A DNA stretch of 64,000 nucleotides from Leptospira vanthielii serovar Holland str. Waz Holland = ATCC 700522 (GTDB lineage Bacteria; Spirochaetota; Leptospiria; Leptospirales; Leptospiraceae), in NCBI RefSeq assembly GCF_000332455.1, contig NZ_AOGY02000024.1, positions 62,001-126,000 on the forward strand, read 5' to 3'. The position numbers and the translations under genes are program-made. The first letter of the stretch is position 1. Each line of letters starts with the position of its first letter. The notes beneath the pieces are model-generated. The model saw nothing but the letters and a program-made list of their open reading frames with translations, did not search any database and was not told where the DNA came from. Below are positions 63,504 through 64,000 of the stretch, one piece after another.

Positions 63504-64000
63504 GTGGCATTCCGTTTTGTGAGTTTGGTACTGTCTTTCCTTTTTGTCCTTATATCGTGTGGACATCCAAAAATGGTAAACCCCTGCGATTTAAATTCAG
63601 AATCCTTTTTCAGAAATCTAATACTAAAAAACTTTGCCGGTGACTCTTCACCATACTGCAAAGTGGATTTTACCTTCTCATTGAGTGGAACCATATTGGG
63701 GCTCACTACCTCGGGAATGGTGTTGAAGACCATTACAGGAACAGAAGTTTCCATTCCGGCAGGTTCTACTCAATTCTCAATACCCATCTCACTAAGAGTA
63801 GGTGCTAGATACACTCTTTCCATTTCATCCCAACCAGAAACTATTGTTTGTTTGATCCATTCGGGTTGGGAAGGGGTGGTTCCAGATGGAATTTCGGATA
63901 TCAGGATTATTTGTCACTCAACAGCCGCTAAGCGAGTCTACGGTCAGTCTGGTTCATATACTTCGAATGGTTTTGGATTAAGTGCAAATTTTCTGAATAC
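63504..64000 (+). CDS. Lipoprotein with Ig-like repeat, 3' partial
   Basis: An open frame from GTG 63504 to the window edge, at least 165 residues. The signal ends in VLISC (Cys 19), so it is a lipoprotein. The following domain (FTFSLSGTILGLTTSGMVL..., ending IRIICHS) is the same type of repeat as in the beta-helix lipoprotein at 51271-54354, with the two flanking cysteines. The opposite-strand frame at 63473-63754 is its shadow. No ribosome site is clear within 15 bp of the GTG. Confidence 0.7.
   Translation, partial: MAFRFVSLVLSFLFVLISCGHPKMVNPCDLNSESFFRNLILKNFAGDSSPYCKVDFTFSLSGTILGLTTSGMVLKTITGTEVSIPAGSTQFSIPISLRVGARYTLSISSQPETIVCLIHSGWEGVVPDGISDIRIICHSTAAKRVYGQSGSYTSNGFGLSANFLN

Noticed and set aside
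63473..63754. 93-residue open frame on the minus strand
   Set aside because: The plus-strand lipoprotein frame covers it and has a signal peptide and lipobox.

Overview
The window reads as a chromosomal segment of a spirochaete of the genus Leptospira, more likely a saprophytic or environmental species than a host-restricted one. The reasons are the spirochaete-style lipoprotein signals (FxxAC, LLxC, LISC), frequent TTG and GTG starts, OmpL47-type and OmpA-type outer membrane proteins, a FlaA-like protein, CheX, large DUF1565-type surface lipoproteins and many GGDEF, PP2C, HDOD and chemotaxis proteins. No rRNA, tRNA, CRISPR array, insertion sequence or phage gene was found. The genus call is an inference from gene content; nothing was searched.

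Layout. 1-4529 is an aa3/caa3-type cytochrome oxidase operon (SCO1-like assembly factor, coxB with fused cytochrome c, coxA of the A2 'YSHPAVY' type, coxC, subunit IV), closed by a clear terminator. 4598-18159 is mostly housekeeping and envelope: a membrane PP2C phosphatase, a methyltransferase, a SPOR protein, carD with a near-consensus promoter, a PIN-TRAM protein, lnt, a FlaA-like protein, an OmpL47-type protein, a comF-like gene, a STAS protein and rdgB. 18152-27311 holds the ABC-F factor YbiT, an OmpA/PD40 operon, cheX, a PpiD-like foldase without a visible PPIase domain, and a DUF389 protein.

27354-35638 is a coherent polyamine module. The leftward genes encode 4-aminobutyraldehyde dehydrogenase, GABA aminotransferase and succinate-semialdehyde dehydrogenase. 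The rightward genes encode a putrescine/spermidine ABC importer. Together they can take putrescine-derived carbon and nitrogen to succinate. 35770-51211 is dense in signalling: a universal stress protein, a PilZ-like protein, two SDR enzymes, a 1904-residue kinase-ATPase-GAF-phosphatase, acpS, a small TPR protein, a bactofilin, a 7TM histidine kinase, a cupin, a cNMP-binding PP2C phosphatase, an acyltransferase and a lipoprotein beta-propeller.

51271-64000 contains a large beta-helix lipoprotein, a TRIC-type channel, an unusual GHKL-HDOD fusion, a lipoprotein MsrA, and a divergent sulfur module (rhodanese versus persulfide dioxygenase plus half-size TauE) around a perfect CsoR/CstR-like inverted repeat. 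It ends with a GGDEF-PilZ protein, a chemoreceptor, a decayed response regulator and the start of another lipoprotein that runs off the window. The most notable observations are the CTG start of rdgB, the comF start codon inside a terminator hairpin, the sulfur-module operator, the kinase-phosphatase giant with its small paralogue, and the GHKL-HDOD fusion.
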